Positions 54,628 through 62,867 of a stretch of 64,000 bases of DNA are shown one piece after another. The stretch comes from Planctomycetota bacterium (GTDB lineage Bacteria > Planctomycetota > Phycisphaerae > Phycisphaerales > SM1A02), in assembly GCA_022574595.1 (NCBI GenBank), contig JACZRS010000013.1:80339-144338 (forward strand), written 5' to 3'. The position numbers were made by a program, and so were the translations under genes. Below the pieces are notes generated by a model. It had not been told where the DNA came from. It saw nothing but the letters and a program-made list of their open reading frames with translations, and ran no database searches. Position 1 is the stretch's first letter. Every line of letters begins with the position of its first letter.

Positions 54628-55824
54628 TTATTGATTTATTTTTCTAAGCTGCATTTCAATATTCTTATACAAGTTGAGTGCTTGTGGATCTCCAAAGCCT
54701 GAACCTTTATAACGCAGTCTACCTTCGGGGCCAATGATGTAAAACGCAGGTATACCCGTAACATGGTATTTGACGGTAATTGAGTTGCCATCTAGTAATA
54801 CAGGATAAGTATAACCCAAGTCTCGTACAAATCCGACAGCATCCGTACCCGGTACATCTCGACAATTTATGCTGAAAAACACTAAACCCTGATCTTCAAA
54901 TTCTTCATGTATAGCCTGCATGGTATCCATTGCTGAAGCGCAATTGTCACACCATTTTGCCCAGAAATCAAGCAACACAACCTTTCCTCGGTAATCTGAA
55001 AGTGTACGCTTGACACCCTCACTATCTTTGAGAGTCCAATCAGGAACTATATCTCCAATATCCAGTGGAGGCCGAGGAGCTTTGCCTGCAATTTCAAGTT
55101 TGTATCCGTTGGGTAATTTGGCCTGGAAATCTGAATCTTCAACTAACACATCAAGATTCAAATCTGTGATTGTCATTATGGAAGTAATTGCTTTACCTCT
55201 AGCAGAAAGATAACTCCGTTCCCAGGCCCGCGGAAGATGGTCCTCAACTGAAATAAATAATCTTGATGTCTTATCAGGTTTTTTGTAATTAACTTCTATT
55301 ACATCACACAAAATGCCGGATATTTCTTTTTGACCTACTAGTTCAATACTTTCAGCCTTTCGCTCCGGTGCATAGGGGTCAATAGATAACAGTGGTTCAA
55401 GCAATAGATTGCGGCCTTCGGCAGACAACACTCCTTCACCACCATAAAGGATATGCCCTAGCATCATTATTTTGCGAGAAGCTATCACGCGCCTGACGTA
55501 TTGACCGTCATACGTAAATTCAAACAATTCAACAGATCGCTTAGGTACACGCTGACTATCTCCCTTAACCGCAATTCGTGCACCAATTGTGTCGCTATAG
55601 TCAAAGCGCGACAATAGAACTTTTCCGCTTTCTATGCGCTTGGACTTGCCACTACTAGTTTCTATTTTCGCGTTATAGCTGACATTTCGCACTTTCTTTG
55701 CTGCATCAGATGCTGCCTTTAGTACTTCCTGCGCATCTAACGCAGCAGATGCATAGCTAGAATTTGCTATTGATGAAGCAAACGCCAGAATTATCATGCC
55801 AATAAGAGAATACGGTTGTTTCAT
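54628..55824 (-). CDS. TlpA-like thioredoxin protein with N-terminal lipoprotein-sorting-like domain
   Basis: 398 residues. Signal peptide SLIGMIILAFASSIANSSYA. Residues about 30-250 resemble the DUF2092/LolA-like beta-sheet sheath (VSYNAKIETSSGKSKRIESG, then LPRAWERSYLSARG). The last 140 residues are a TlpA/ResA thioredoxin fold: GDIVPDWTLKDSEGVKRTLS, VVLLDFWAKWCDNCASAM (CxxC = CDNC) and YHVTGIPAFYIIGPEG with the cis-proline. It is a periplasmic disulphide reductase or sensor. Two-domain proteins of this type are common in planctomycetes. Convergent with rplL. Confidence 0.87.
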   Translation of the reverse strand: MKQPYSLIGMIILAFASSIANSSYASAALDAQEVLKAASDAAKKVRNVSYNAKIETSSGKSKRIESGKVLLSRFDYSDTIGARIAVKGDSQRVPKRSVELFEFTYDGQYVRRVIASRKIMMLGHILYGGEGVLSAEGRNLLLEPLLSIDPYAPERKAESIELVGQKEISGILCDVIEVNYKKPDKTSRLFISVEDHLPRAWERSYLSARGKAITSIMTITDLNLDVLVEDSDFQAKLPNGYKLEIAGKAPRPPLDIGDIVPDWTLKDSEGVKRTLSDYRGKVVLLDFWAKWCDNCASAMDTMQAIHEEFEDQGLVFFSINCRDVPGTDAVGFVRDLGYTYPVLLDGNSITVKYHVTGIPAFYIIGPEGRLRYKGSGFGDPQALNLYKNIEMQLRKINQ

Positions 55825-56171
55825 ATTGCAAGCCTTTTAGTTGAAATTGCCCTTGATTCGTCATATCTGGCGGAACTTCACGAGCCTCTTTCACAATATG
55901 CCAAAACCACCTAAGACACGATGATTAAAGGCAGATTTCTGCGGAATCTTCTCTAATGTAGAAAATAGGCCCCTAATGACTGGAATAACCTACCAAATCA
56001 ATTTGCCAAGTCTAATTTTTTAGGCATAGATTATGCTGACTAGTATTATGTATCTACCATGTTACAAGTTCTATAATGCTGACAGAAAAGCCTCTTAAAG
56101 GGGTCCAAACTAATATCAGAACAGTAGAGTCTCAATAGACCGAAGTTAGTTATTTGTATTGGAGTTGTCTC
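55825..56171. other. Divergent intergenic region
   Basis: About 350 bases between the TlpA gene and the plus-strand secreted protein. It must hold both promoters; I cannot define either. A GGAG at 56160 is the ribosome binding site of the next gene. Confidence 0.45.
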
Positions 56172-57062
56172 ATGAAGAGCATTCCTCTAACCGCACTAAT
56201 GGTAGTAGCGATTGCTGCCTTGGCGACACCGACTCAAGGGCAAGCACTATCTGAGCGCATAGCAGCAGTCAAGGCAGAAAAAGCGCGTCAAGCAGAAGCT
56301 GCAAAGCCCAAGCCTAAAGTTAAAATCCTCCAATCACTGCTATACACCAAGCTGTCAGTCAACTTCGACAAGACCCCTTCTCGTGATGCATTTGAATATA
56401 TCAAGACCGCGCTGGGTATCAATTTAATTGTGCGCTATTTAGATGATGAAGTTGGTCACGGCATAGACCCCCAAACGCCAATTACAATCGAAGCTGAGAA
56501 TATGCCAGCCTTGGAATTGCTAAGTATGGTAATCGAACAGTGTGAAGTATCAGAAGCATGTACTTGGCAGCTGCGCAACTCCTTTCTTGAAGTTGGAACC
56601 AAAGATCGCTTGAGTACTAGTTCCACGCGCGAGGTAAGAACCTACCCTATAAGAGCTCTTCTATTTGAAACATCCCTTTTTATAGATGCACCAAGTTTAG
56701 ACCTGGAAGAACTATACCGCCAGCAGCGAAGGTATAGCTCAAACCCAACATCAAGCTTAACCGGTAGCATAGGCGTTGGTGGTTCAAGCGCCACTATTGA
56801 AAGCCAAAGTATGCAGCAGCGCGCACAAGAAATAGTCCAATTAATAATCGACACTATCGATACGTCGGGATGGGAACAAAATGGGGGCGATTGGGCATCA
56901 ATTCGTTACTATGATGGATTGCTGATTGTAAATGCGCCTGACTTTATTCACCGCCAAATCGATGGCTACCCGGACGTGCCCAAACCGGCAAAATCGAAAC
57001 CTACCGACAAAAAATCAACTGCTAAGAATACGCAAGACCCCTCTCAAGAGAAAAAGCCCTAG
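56172..57062 (+). CDS. Secreted protein with secretin/TonB N-terminus-like domain
   Basis: About 296 residues from the ATG at 56172 (GGAG eight bases upstream). A signal peptide (LTALMVVAIAALATPTQG) precedes a coiled coil (SERIAAVKAEKARQAEAAKP). Residues about 60-130 (LSVNFDKTPSRDAFEYIKTA, then LNLIVRY-like and PALELLSMVIEQCE) have the layout of the STN domain, as in secretin and TonB-receptor N-termini. The end is low complexity and lysine-rich. It may belong to a secretion-like or envelope assembly; no outer-membrane pore is adjacent. Confidence 0.6.
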   Translation: MKSIPLTALMVVAIAALATPTQGQALSERIAAVKAEKARQAEAAKPKPKVKILQSLLYTKLSVNFDKTPSRDAFEYIKTALGINLIVRYLDDEVGHGIDPQTPITIEAENMPALELLSMVIEQCEVSEACTWQLRNSFLEVGTKDRLSTSSTREVRTYPIRALLFETSLFIDAPSLDLEELYRQQRRYSSNPTSSLTGSIGVGGSSATIESQSMQQRAQEIVQLIIDTIDTSGWEQNGGDWASIRYYDGLLIVNAPDFIHRQIDGYPDVPKPAKSKPTDKKSTAKNTQDPSQEKKP

Positions 57063-57216
57063 CGCTTAGCCAGGCTACCTCTTGCCAAGCTCATTCTCAC
57101 AGCATACAGAACATATTTTGCACTAAGTCTGTCAGGAATTCTCCTACTAAGCATCACATAGTATCAATGCATAGCCATTTACTGAGAATTTTGTGACTAA
57201 TAGTGAGGAGCACCAA

Positions 57217-58959
57217 ATGAACTTTTTACGCCTATTTGATATCAGCCGTAGTAAACACTTTGTTATTCGTGCTGCCTGCGTCACCAGCATGCTCGCGCTA
57301 GGTACATCAGCTTGGTCGCAAGGCCGACAAATGATGGTTATTGACGAAGGCGACGGACCAATGGTTATGCAGTTTAGCATGCCCAACTTTGACGCATTAA
57401 AAGATCCGGACTTTGTGCGGCAAGACTTGGTAACGATAAACAAAATCTTAAATCTGCAAGCAGAGCAGCGCTTTAGTGTTCAAGGATATCTCAGAGATTA
57501 CTTAGAAGCATTTAACAAATTGCTGAAAGAGAGTTTGCCAAAGGGGCCTGAATCTGGGAATATCTTTGCAGGCGGAGGACCTGATAACGATCAAGATGGG
57601 CCTGGTGGTTTCGGTGGAAATGGGATCGGATCAATCATTCACGATACGCTCGATGGAGTTGAGGGTATTTCGGGTCTTAACGTAAATATCGATGGCAATG
57701 GTGCTGTTGATATACAAATACAAGCGGGTAAGCCTGGCAAAGAAGGAAAATCAAGAAAGCGTCAACAAACGCGCCAAGTAATGGTCATTGATGAGGGTAG
57801 GGGTGAGGGGGAGGGTGGGCCAGATGAAAGACTCGCACAAGAGCCGGGCGTGACTGTTTCTGTGAATACTCCAGAGGGTGTTACTGTTCCCGAGGATGTA
57901 CTTAATAATATAAAAGCCAAGGCTAAGGAACTAGCTGACAAGCTCGAAGCCAAGATCGAAGAAGATGGCGGAATCGAATTGCCTATGATGGATGGCGATC
58001 CAATTGCTGCAATGGAAGCTCGTCAACAATACCATGATGAACTAACTCAACTTATCGAACAGTTCAAGGCAAAGAAGGAAAACCTCAAAGCTGAGTTTGT
58101 TACGACTGTTCAAAATGACCTGACCGATGGGCAATTGCAGCGTTGGCCTAACCTTGAGCGCACACTGACAAGGCAAAAGACACTCCCTAAAGGTCGTCTA
58201 CAAGGTGAGCAGACTGATCTAATTGCAGTATTAGAAAACTTAAAGCCAGGCAAAGAGCAGTTAGCAGCAATTGCGGAAACTCTCGAGGCTTACGAGGTCA
58301 CCCTGCACAGTAAATTACTTCGCAGAAACAACTTCATTGCCGATGCCAATCAGAAAGTTGACGATGCCATCCGCACTGGCAAGTTGGATAAAGCGCTTAA
58401 AATAATTGATAAAGCAACCGCACTGCGTGTAGCGGTACGTGACACTAATCAAAGCTTTACAGAAACAATCTCCCAGCAACTCAATGAGAACATCTCAGCA
58501 AAATTTTACGATGCTGCACTAAAAAAGTCTCATCCTGAAATCTATCGCACAACCATCGCACAAAAAGCTTTTACCAAGGCTGCGAAACTAAGTGATCTCG
58601 ATCAAGCAACACAATCCGCAATCGCAGATCTGCACGGGGCTTATCTAGTAGACTTAAAAAGCGCAAACGAAAAAGCTCGGCGTACGGTTCTTAAACACGA
58701 GCCAGGCCGTGCCCGCAAAATGATTGAAAGCATAAAGGCAATGATGGAAGGTGGTTTGCCAGGAACAATGCAACTTGGTATTGGCGATGATGATCCCATC
58801 AAGCAAGCTATGGATAAGCGAACCAAATTTGATGATCGATTTATGAAACAGCTTTACGATTTGCTGACACCGGCCCAGATTGCCTCTTTGCCTAAGCGGC
58901 CATCTCAGATACCTGCGCGTTCCACGGTAATTCAAGGCTCGCTAGGCCGGGATAATTAG
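57217..58959 (+). CDS. Secreted coiled-coil protein of unknown function
   Basis: 580 residues from the ATG at 57217 (GAGGAG nine bases upstream; a GTG at 57193 includes that site). Signal peptide SKHFVIRAACVTSMLALGTS. The rest is charged and helical, with acidic glycine-rich linkers (GGFGGNGIGS, GRGEGEGGPDE) and a short motif repeated twice, QMMVIDEGDGP near residue 37 and RQVMVIDEGRGEGEGG near 190. Long coiled coils follow (ELADKLEAKIEEDGGIELPM). Function unknown; it follows the STN-like gene by 154 bases. Confidence 0.7.
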   Translation: MNFLRLFDISRSKHFVIRAACVTSMLALGTSAWSQGRQMMVIDEGDGPMVMQFSMPNFDALKDPDFVRQDLVTINKILNLQAEQRFSVQGYLRDYLEAFNKLLKESLPKGPESGNIFAGGGPDNDQDGPGGFGGNGIGSIIHDTLDGVEGISGLNVNIDGNGAVDIQIQAGKPGKEGKSRKRQQTRQVMVIDEGRGEGEGGPDERLAQEPGVTVSVNTPEGVTVPEDVLNNIKAKAKELADKLEAKIEEDGGIELPMMDGDPIAAMEARQQYHDELTQLIEQFKAKKENLKAEFVTTVQNDLTDGQLQRWPNLERTLTRQKTLPKGRLQGEQTDLIAVLENLKPGKEQLAAIAETLEAYEVTLHSKLLRRNNFIADANQKVDDAIRTGKLDKALKIIDKATALRVAVRDTNQSFTETISQQLNENISAKFYDAALKKSHPEIYRTTIAQKAFTKAAKLSDLDQATQSAIADLHGAYLVDLKSANEKARRTVLKHEPGRARKMIESIKAMMEGGLPGTMQLGIGDDDPIKQAMDKRTKFDDRFMKQLYDLLTPAQIASLPKRPSQIPARSTVIQGSLGRDN

Positions 58960-59030
58960 CAAGATTAGATAGAACAACAATTAAGTTGTCAAGCAGTGCT
59001 TTCCTTCATCCTTCGTTACCTTAATAAACC

Positions 59031-59230
59031 CCGGCCCATCCGCGGCAACGTTTAATGCCCAATTGGTGTAGTCGGCCATTAGCACCGGGTTTCACCCGGG
59101 ATCGAGCGTGTTTAATCTTATCCGCGCAACCATCCGCCCGATCCCCGGCAGAGCCGGGGGCTAATGGGTGGGAATTGTTTTGTTTACGAATTACAGTGAG
59201 TGCCACTAACAGCAGAGCGCCGCGGATTAG
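59031..59230 (-). repeat. Long structured repeat, copy B
   Basis: Reverse complement of copy A at 38782-38980, about 90 percent identical over roughly 199 bases. Here the outer pairing CCATTAGC with GCTAATGG is perfect, and the CCCGGGT-GAA-ACCCGG hairpin differs from A only in its loop. It lies between two convergent genes, so it is not the leader of any gene on the plus strand. Confidence 0.85.
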
Positions 59231-59393
59231 GCATGGCCAATTCCTCAAATTATCAATGGCTTAGAAAATATACCGGTAGCAAACGCCTAGGAGGGAAAAG
59301 CATCAGCAATCCAATACGCATGCTCATCAGAACTGACAAACCCCATCAGTCCTTGTGTACGAAATGTTGTGTTGAGCCCTAGTTCTCGATCTG

Positions 59394-61109
59394 TCAGTTT
59401 GTACCTTTGCTGCGCTCGAGTACTATAGTTTGGCCGGCCTCAAAGTTGCCGAATAACTCGGTTGTGCCGTCTAGCCAATGAACCTTGACGGCACTTACTG
59501 TATCATGATCTCCCAACCCGATGTGAACGCGGGGATCGTTGGCTGCGAGGTAGCTGTATGTTGATTGAACCTCGCGGCGAATGTTGCGGCTGCCGAGCTT
59601 TAGGGTAACGGTGGCTCCGAGCGCATCGCGGCCGTGTTCTTCAATGACCCGGAAGCGAATCCAGTTGCCGCGGTCTTTCACGATATTCTTGAGCAAGTAC
59701 ACAGGGCCGTCGCGATTTACAACCAAGATATCGACGGCTCCATCATTGTTTATATCCCCGAATACCGCTGCTCGACTGGTGTGGATCAGCCGATTGGATG
59801 TCCCCCCCCGTGGAAGTACCTCGCTGAAGCGCCCGTTCTCTGCGCCGCGAAAAAGCATATTCTCCTGTGCGAAGGGATCATCTGTGGGTGACTCGGATGA
59901 CATCGCCACGCCGCCGTTGGACTGATAGACGTCAAGATAACCATTGTTGTCAAAATCGACCAGCCCCACACCGAATCGGGTGAAAGGCCGCGAGGCCAGC
60001 CCCATGCCCCATGCCGCTGTCTGATCCGCGAAATAGTCGCCCTCATTGCGATAGAACGAATCGGCCTCGTCGAGCAGGTTGACCAGTAATACGTCGAGGT
60101 CACCGTCATCATCCACATCACTTGCGTGTATTCCCATGCCGGCTTTGGCCATGCCGCTCTCGTCCAGAGCACAGCCGCGAAACAGAGCCTCGTCTTTGAA
60201 CGTCCCGTCACCTTGACTGATCCATAACTGGTTCATCACTGAGTCGTTGGAAACAAAGATGTCCAAGTGGCCATCTGAGTTGAAATCGCCGTACGCGACA
60301 CCCAGACCGTAGCCGAACGCGGCATCGAATCCAGCGGCAGTCGTCACGTCGGTGAACGTACCGTCACCGTTGTTACGGTAGAGTGTGTCTCGTGCGGCGG
60401 CATTGTAATTGGTCGGGCCACAGTAGTCCAGCGTGCCGTGGGCGTTGTAGCATTCCAACTCATTCTCGATCGACCAGTTCATGTAGTTGAGGAGAAACAG
60501 GTCCAGGTCGCCGTCGGCATCGTAGTCGATGAAGCCAGCGCTACTCCCCCAGCTCGGGTCACCCAGACCGGCGGCTAATGTCACGTCGATGAAGTGTCCA
60601 TTTCCCTCGTTGCGCAGCAAAACATCGGGCCCGACATTGGTTACGTAGAGATCAACGTCGCCGTCATTGTCATAGTCCCCCGCAGCCACGCCCATGCCGT
60701 AGCCGCGATCATCCGTGCCGCTACCTTCGGTGACATCTTCAAAATCACCATCGCCGTTGTTTCTGAACAATCGGTTCCCGCCCCCCGGATTTTCCTTACT
60801 AGTGAGGCTTCCACTCTGCACCAGATAAACGTCCAAGTCGCCATCACCGTCCATATCGAACAGAGCGCCGCCGCTGCACGACATTTCCGGCATTAGATAT
60901 TGCACCTCATGGCCGGAGTGTTGATCAAAGACCAGGCCGGAGGATCGAGCGACCTCCACGAACCATGGTGCGTTAGTCTGTGAAGACTCCCGGTTCGATG
61001 CGCTATTGTCAGGCTGGTGGTTATTGCACCCAGTGCCAAGAAGGCAAAGCAAAGTCACAATAAAAGTGCTCGTGATAACGGCAATAAGTGATAACGATCT
61101 TGAGACCAT
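59394..61109 (-). CDS. CRTAC1 family lipoprotein with ASPIC/UnbV domain (module 2)
   Basis: 571 residues. Lipoprotein signal ends LLCLLGTGC. The mature protein opens APWFVEVARSSGLVFDQHSG and carries seven FG-GAP/VCBS blades (DMDGDGDLDVYLV, DYDNDGDVDLYVTN, DFNSDGHLDIFVSN, DINNDGAVDILVVN), then the ASPIC/UnbV region (LGATVTLKLG, STYSYLAANDPRVHIGLG). It is similar in order and motifs to the CRTAC1 protein at 5038-6828 but is GC-richer in codon use. It starts 21 bases after the TPR gene, the reverse of the first module's order. Confidence 0.88.
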   Translation of the reverse strand: MVSRSLSLIAVITSTFIVTLLCLLGTGCNNHQPDNSASNRESSQTNAPWFVEVARSSGLVFDQHSGHEVQYLMPEMSCSGGALFDMDGDGDLDVYLVQSGSLTSKENPGGGNRLFRNNGDGDFEDVTEGSGTDDRGYGMGVAAGDYDNDGDVDLYVTNVGPDVLLRNEGNGHFIDVTLAAGLGDPSWGSSAGFIDYDADGDLDLFLLNYMNWSIENELECYNAHGTLDYCGPTNYNAAARDTLYRNNGDGTFTDVTTAAGFDAAFGYGLGVAYGDFNSDGHLDIFVSNDSVMNQLWISQGDGTFKDEALFRGCALDESGMAKAGMGIHASDVDDDGDLDVLLVNLLDEADSFYRNEGDYFADQTAAWGMGLASRPFTRFGVGLVDFDNNGYLDVYQSNGGVAMSSESPTDDPFAQENMLFRGAENGRFSEVLPRGGTSNRLIHTSRAAVFGDINNDGAVDILVVNRDGPVYLLKNIVKDRGNWIRFRVIEEHGRDALGATVTLKLGSRNIRREVQSTYSYLAANDPRVHIGLGDHDTVSAVKVHWLDGTTELFGNFEAGQTIVLERSKGTN

Positions 61110-61130
61110 AAAAAAAAGCTCCTAAGCGCT

Positions 61131-62540
61131 CTAGCGGCGTAAATTATCGAACCGACGCTTGACTTGCAGGTAAAAAGGATCGTTAGGATTCAGCCTCTTT
61201 GCCTTTTCGAGCGCTTGCTGCGCCTTGTCTAATTGGCCTAACTCCATCGACGCCAGGGCCAGACCGCAAAATGCTTCGACATCTGTGGAGTCCCGCTCAA
61301 TTGCCTTTTCGTAAAAGGGTAGTGCCTCCGCCCATCTTTGTCTTAGGCATTCGATTTGCCCCGAAAGGACAAGGCTCTGAATATCATAGGCGTCGAATTT
61401 TTGAGCTAAAGCAAAGGCGACTATTGCTTCGTCGCTACGGTCCATATTCATAAGCAGTTTACCATGAATCAGATGCGCTCTGGCAAGAGTAGGATTGTAT
61501 CGAATTGCCCACTCGACATGAAGCAATGCCCTATCGAACTGTCCAAGTTTCTCATGTGCTGAGCTCAAGTTAAGGTGGGTGCCAAAATGATTTGGATGAT
61601 CGACAAGGGCATCTTCTAGCCTGCGGATTGCGGTACTGAAATTCCCCGTCTCAATGTACGCCGCTCCCAGATTGTTCAACAAGGTCACATCGTTTGGGCG
61701 CTGCTTACGCAATGACTCGAGCAACGCAATAGCTTGTGGCAACTGTCCAGCATCGATCAGCCTCAACGCCTTCTTGAATTGGGCAGAGAATCCTACGCGG
61801 TATTGATCAAGCTCAATAAGCCAGGCGTCCTTCCATTGCGGCTTGTCGGGCTTGCCTCGCGCTAAAGCGAGCCTGGCCTTTTCGTGCATACCAGCCTGCT
61901 GATAAGTCTGCCCTAGTAGCTGATACAAGAAAGGCTGATTCGGGAGTATTCTCATCAATTGCTTTAGATAAGTTAGAGCTTCACGTGGATTCTTCTTTTG
62001 CAGCTTAATTTGTGTCATGCCGACTAATGCTGCTGGCTCATTGGGGTTGATTTCCAGAGCGCGCCTAAAAGCCTTCTCAGCCATGTCCCAATCGCCTTGC
62101 GCCTTGAGCAATTGGCCCCGACGCCAATGAACCGGTACATATTGATCGTTGCGCGAGATCACTTCGTCCAGCGCGGATATAGCTCCATCAATATCTCCAA
62201 GTTGCGATCTAGTGACGGCCAAATAGTACCACCATTTCGGCTCGGAACTATCAAGTAGGATGGCTTGCTGAAAAGATGTTAATGCAGCTTGTCTTACATT
62301 GTTAGCCTGATACGCCATCCCCAATTTTCCGCGCCTGACAGCGTCTCGCGGCGAGTTCTCAACACCCGTAATCAATTTGCGTATCCGAGCTGAAACTGCA
62401 ACATCTAAAGCGTCAAAGTTGGTAATTGCAGGCGGACCGGGGTCAACGGAGGCTGTCAGAAACACCCAACTCAAACCAATGATCGCCGCCAACCCAATAG
62501 TTGCCCCAGCAAGTTTTAGCTTTGAAGATCCTGTCATCAA
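61131..62540 (-). CDS. TPR-repeat membrane-anchored protein (module 2)
   Basis: 469 residues. The N-terminus (KLAGATIGLAAIIGLSWVFL) is a signal anchor rather than a lipoprotein signal, as there is no Cys in a lipobox. About ten tetratricopeptide repeats follow (for example QAILLDSSEPKWWYYLAVTR and EKAIERDSTDVEAFCGLALA). It is the first gene of a two-gene operon with the CRTAC1 gene. The paralogue at 3482-5041 is instead a lipoprotein placed second. Confidence 0.83.
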   Translation of the reverse strand: MMTGSSKLKLAGATIGLAAIIGLSWVFLTASVDPGPPAITNFDALDVAVSARIRKLITGVENSPRDAVRRGKLGMAYQANNVRQAALTSFQQAILLDSSEPKWWYYLAVTRSQLGDIDGAISALDEVISRNDQYVPVHWRRGQLLKAQGDWDMAEKAFRRALEINPNEPAALVGMTQIKLQKKNPREALTYLKQLMRILPNQPFLYQLLGQTYQQAGMHEKARLALARGKPDKPQWKDAWLIELDQYRVGFSAQFKKALRLIDAGQLPQAIALLESLRKQRPNDVTLLNNLGAAYIETGNFSTAIRRLEDALVDHPNHFGTHLNLSSAHEKLGQFDRALLHVEWAIRYNPTLARAHLIHGKLLMNMDRSDEAIVAFALAQKFDAYDIQSLVLSGQIECLRQRWAEALPFYEKAIERDSTDVEAFCGLALASMELGQLDKAQQALEKAKRLNPNDPFYLQVKRRFDNLRR

Positions 62541-62867
62541 TTTACTCGCAAATCACAATATACTTCATTTTATCCTCTAATAAATACATTCCACATGGCT
62601 TTGCAATGTATCGATCATTGGACATTTGATTACCAGTGTATCAGCCGCTGGCGAAAATCCAAGCGCTAACTAACTTCCTTGCTTACGCCCAGGGAGTGAT
62701 AGCTGATTGTGCTTGTAATATAGCCGATAACGAGGATCGAGATGGGATCGCCGTGACTCGCAGAAAAACATCCAGTACTTGATACCAGTATGTCTTAATA
62801 TGCCTTCAAAAACAACAACCCAAAGATTGCCATCCATGGGCGTCATGTTTATTTTATGTGTTGGCGA
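62541..62867. other. Intergenic stretch, nothing recognised
   Basis: About 330 bases between two minus-strand genes. It must contain the promoter of the TPR gene; no strong structure is seen. Confidence 0.45.
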
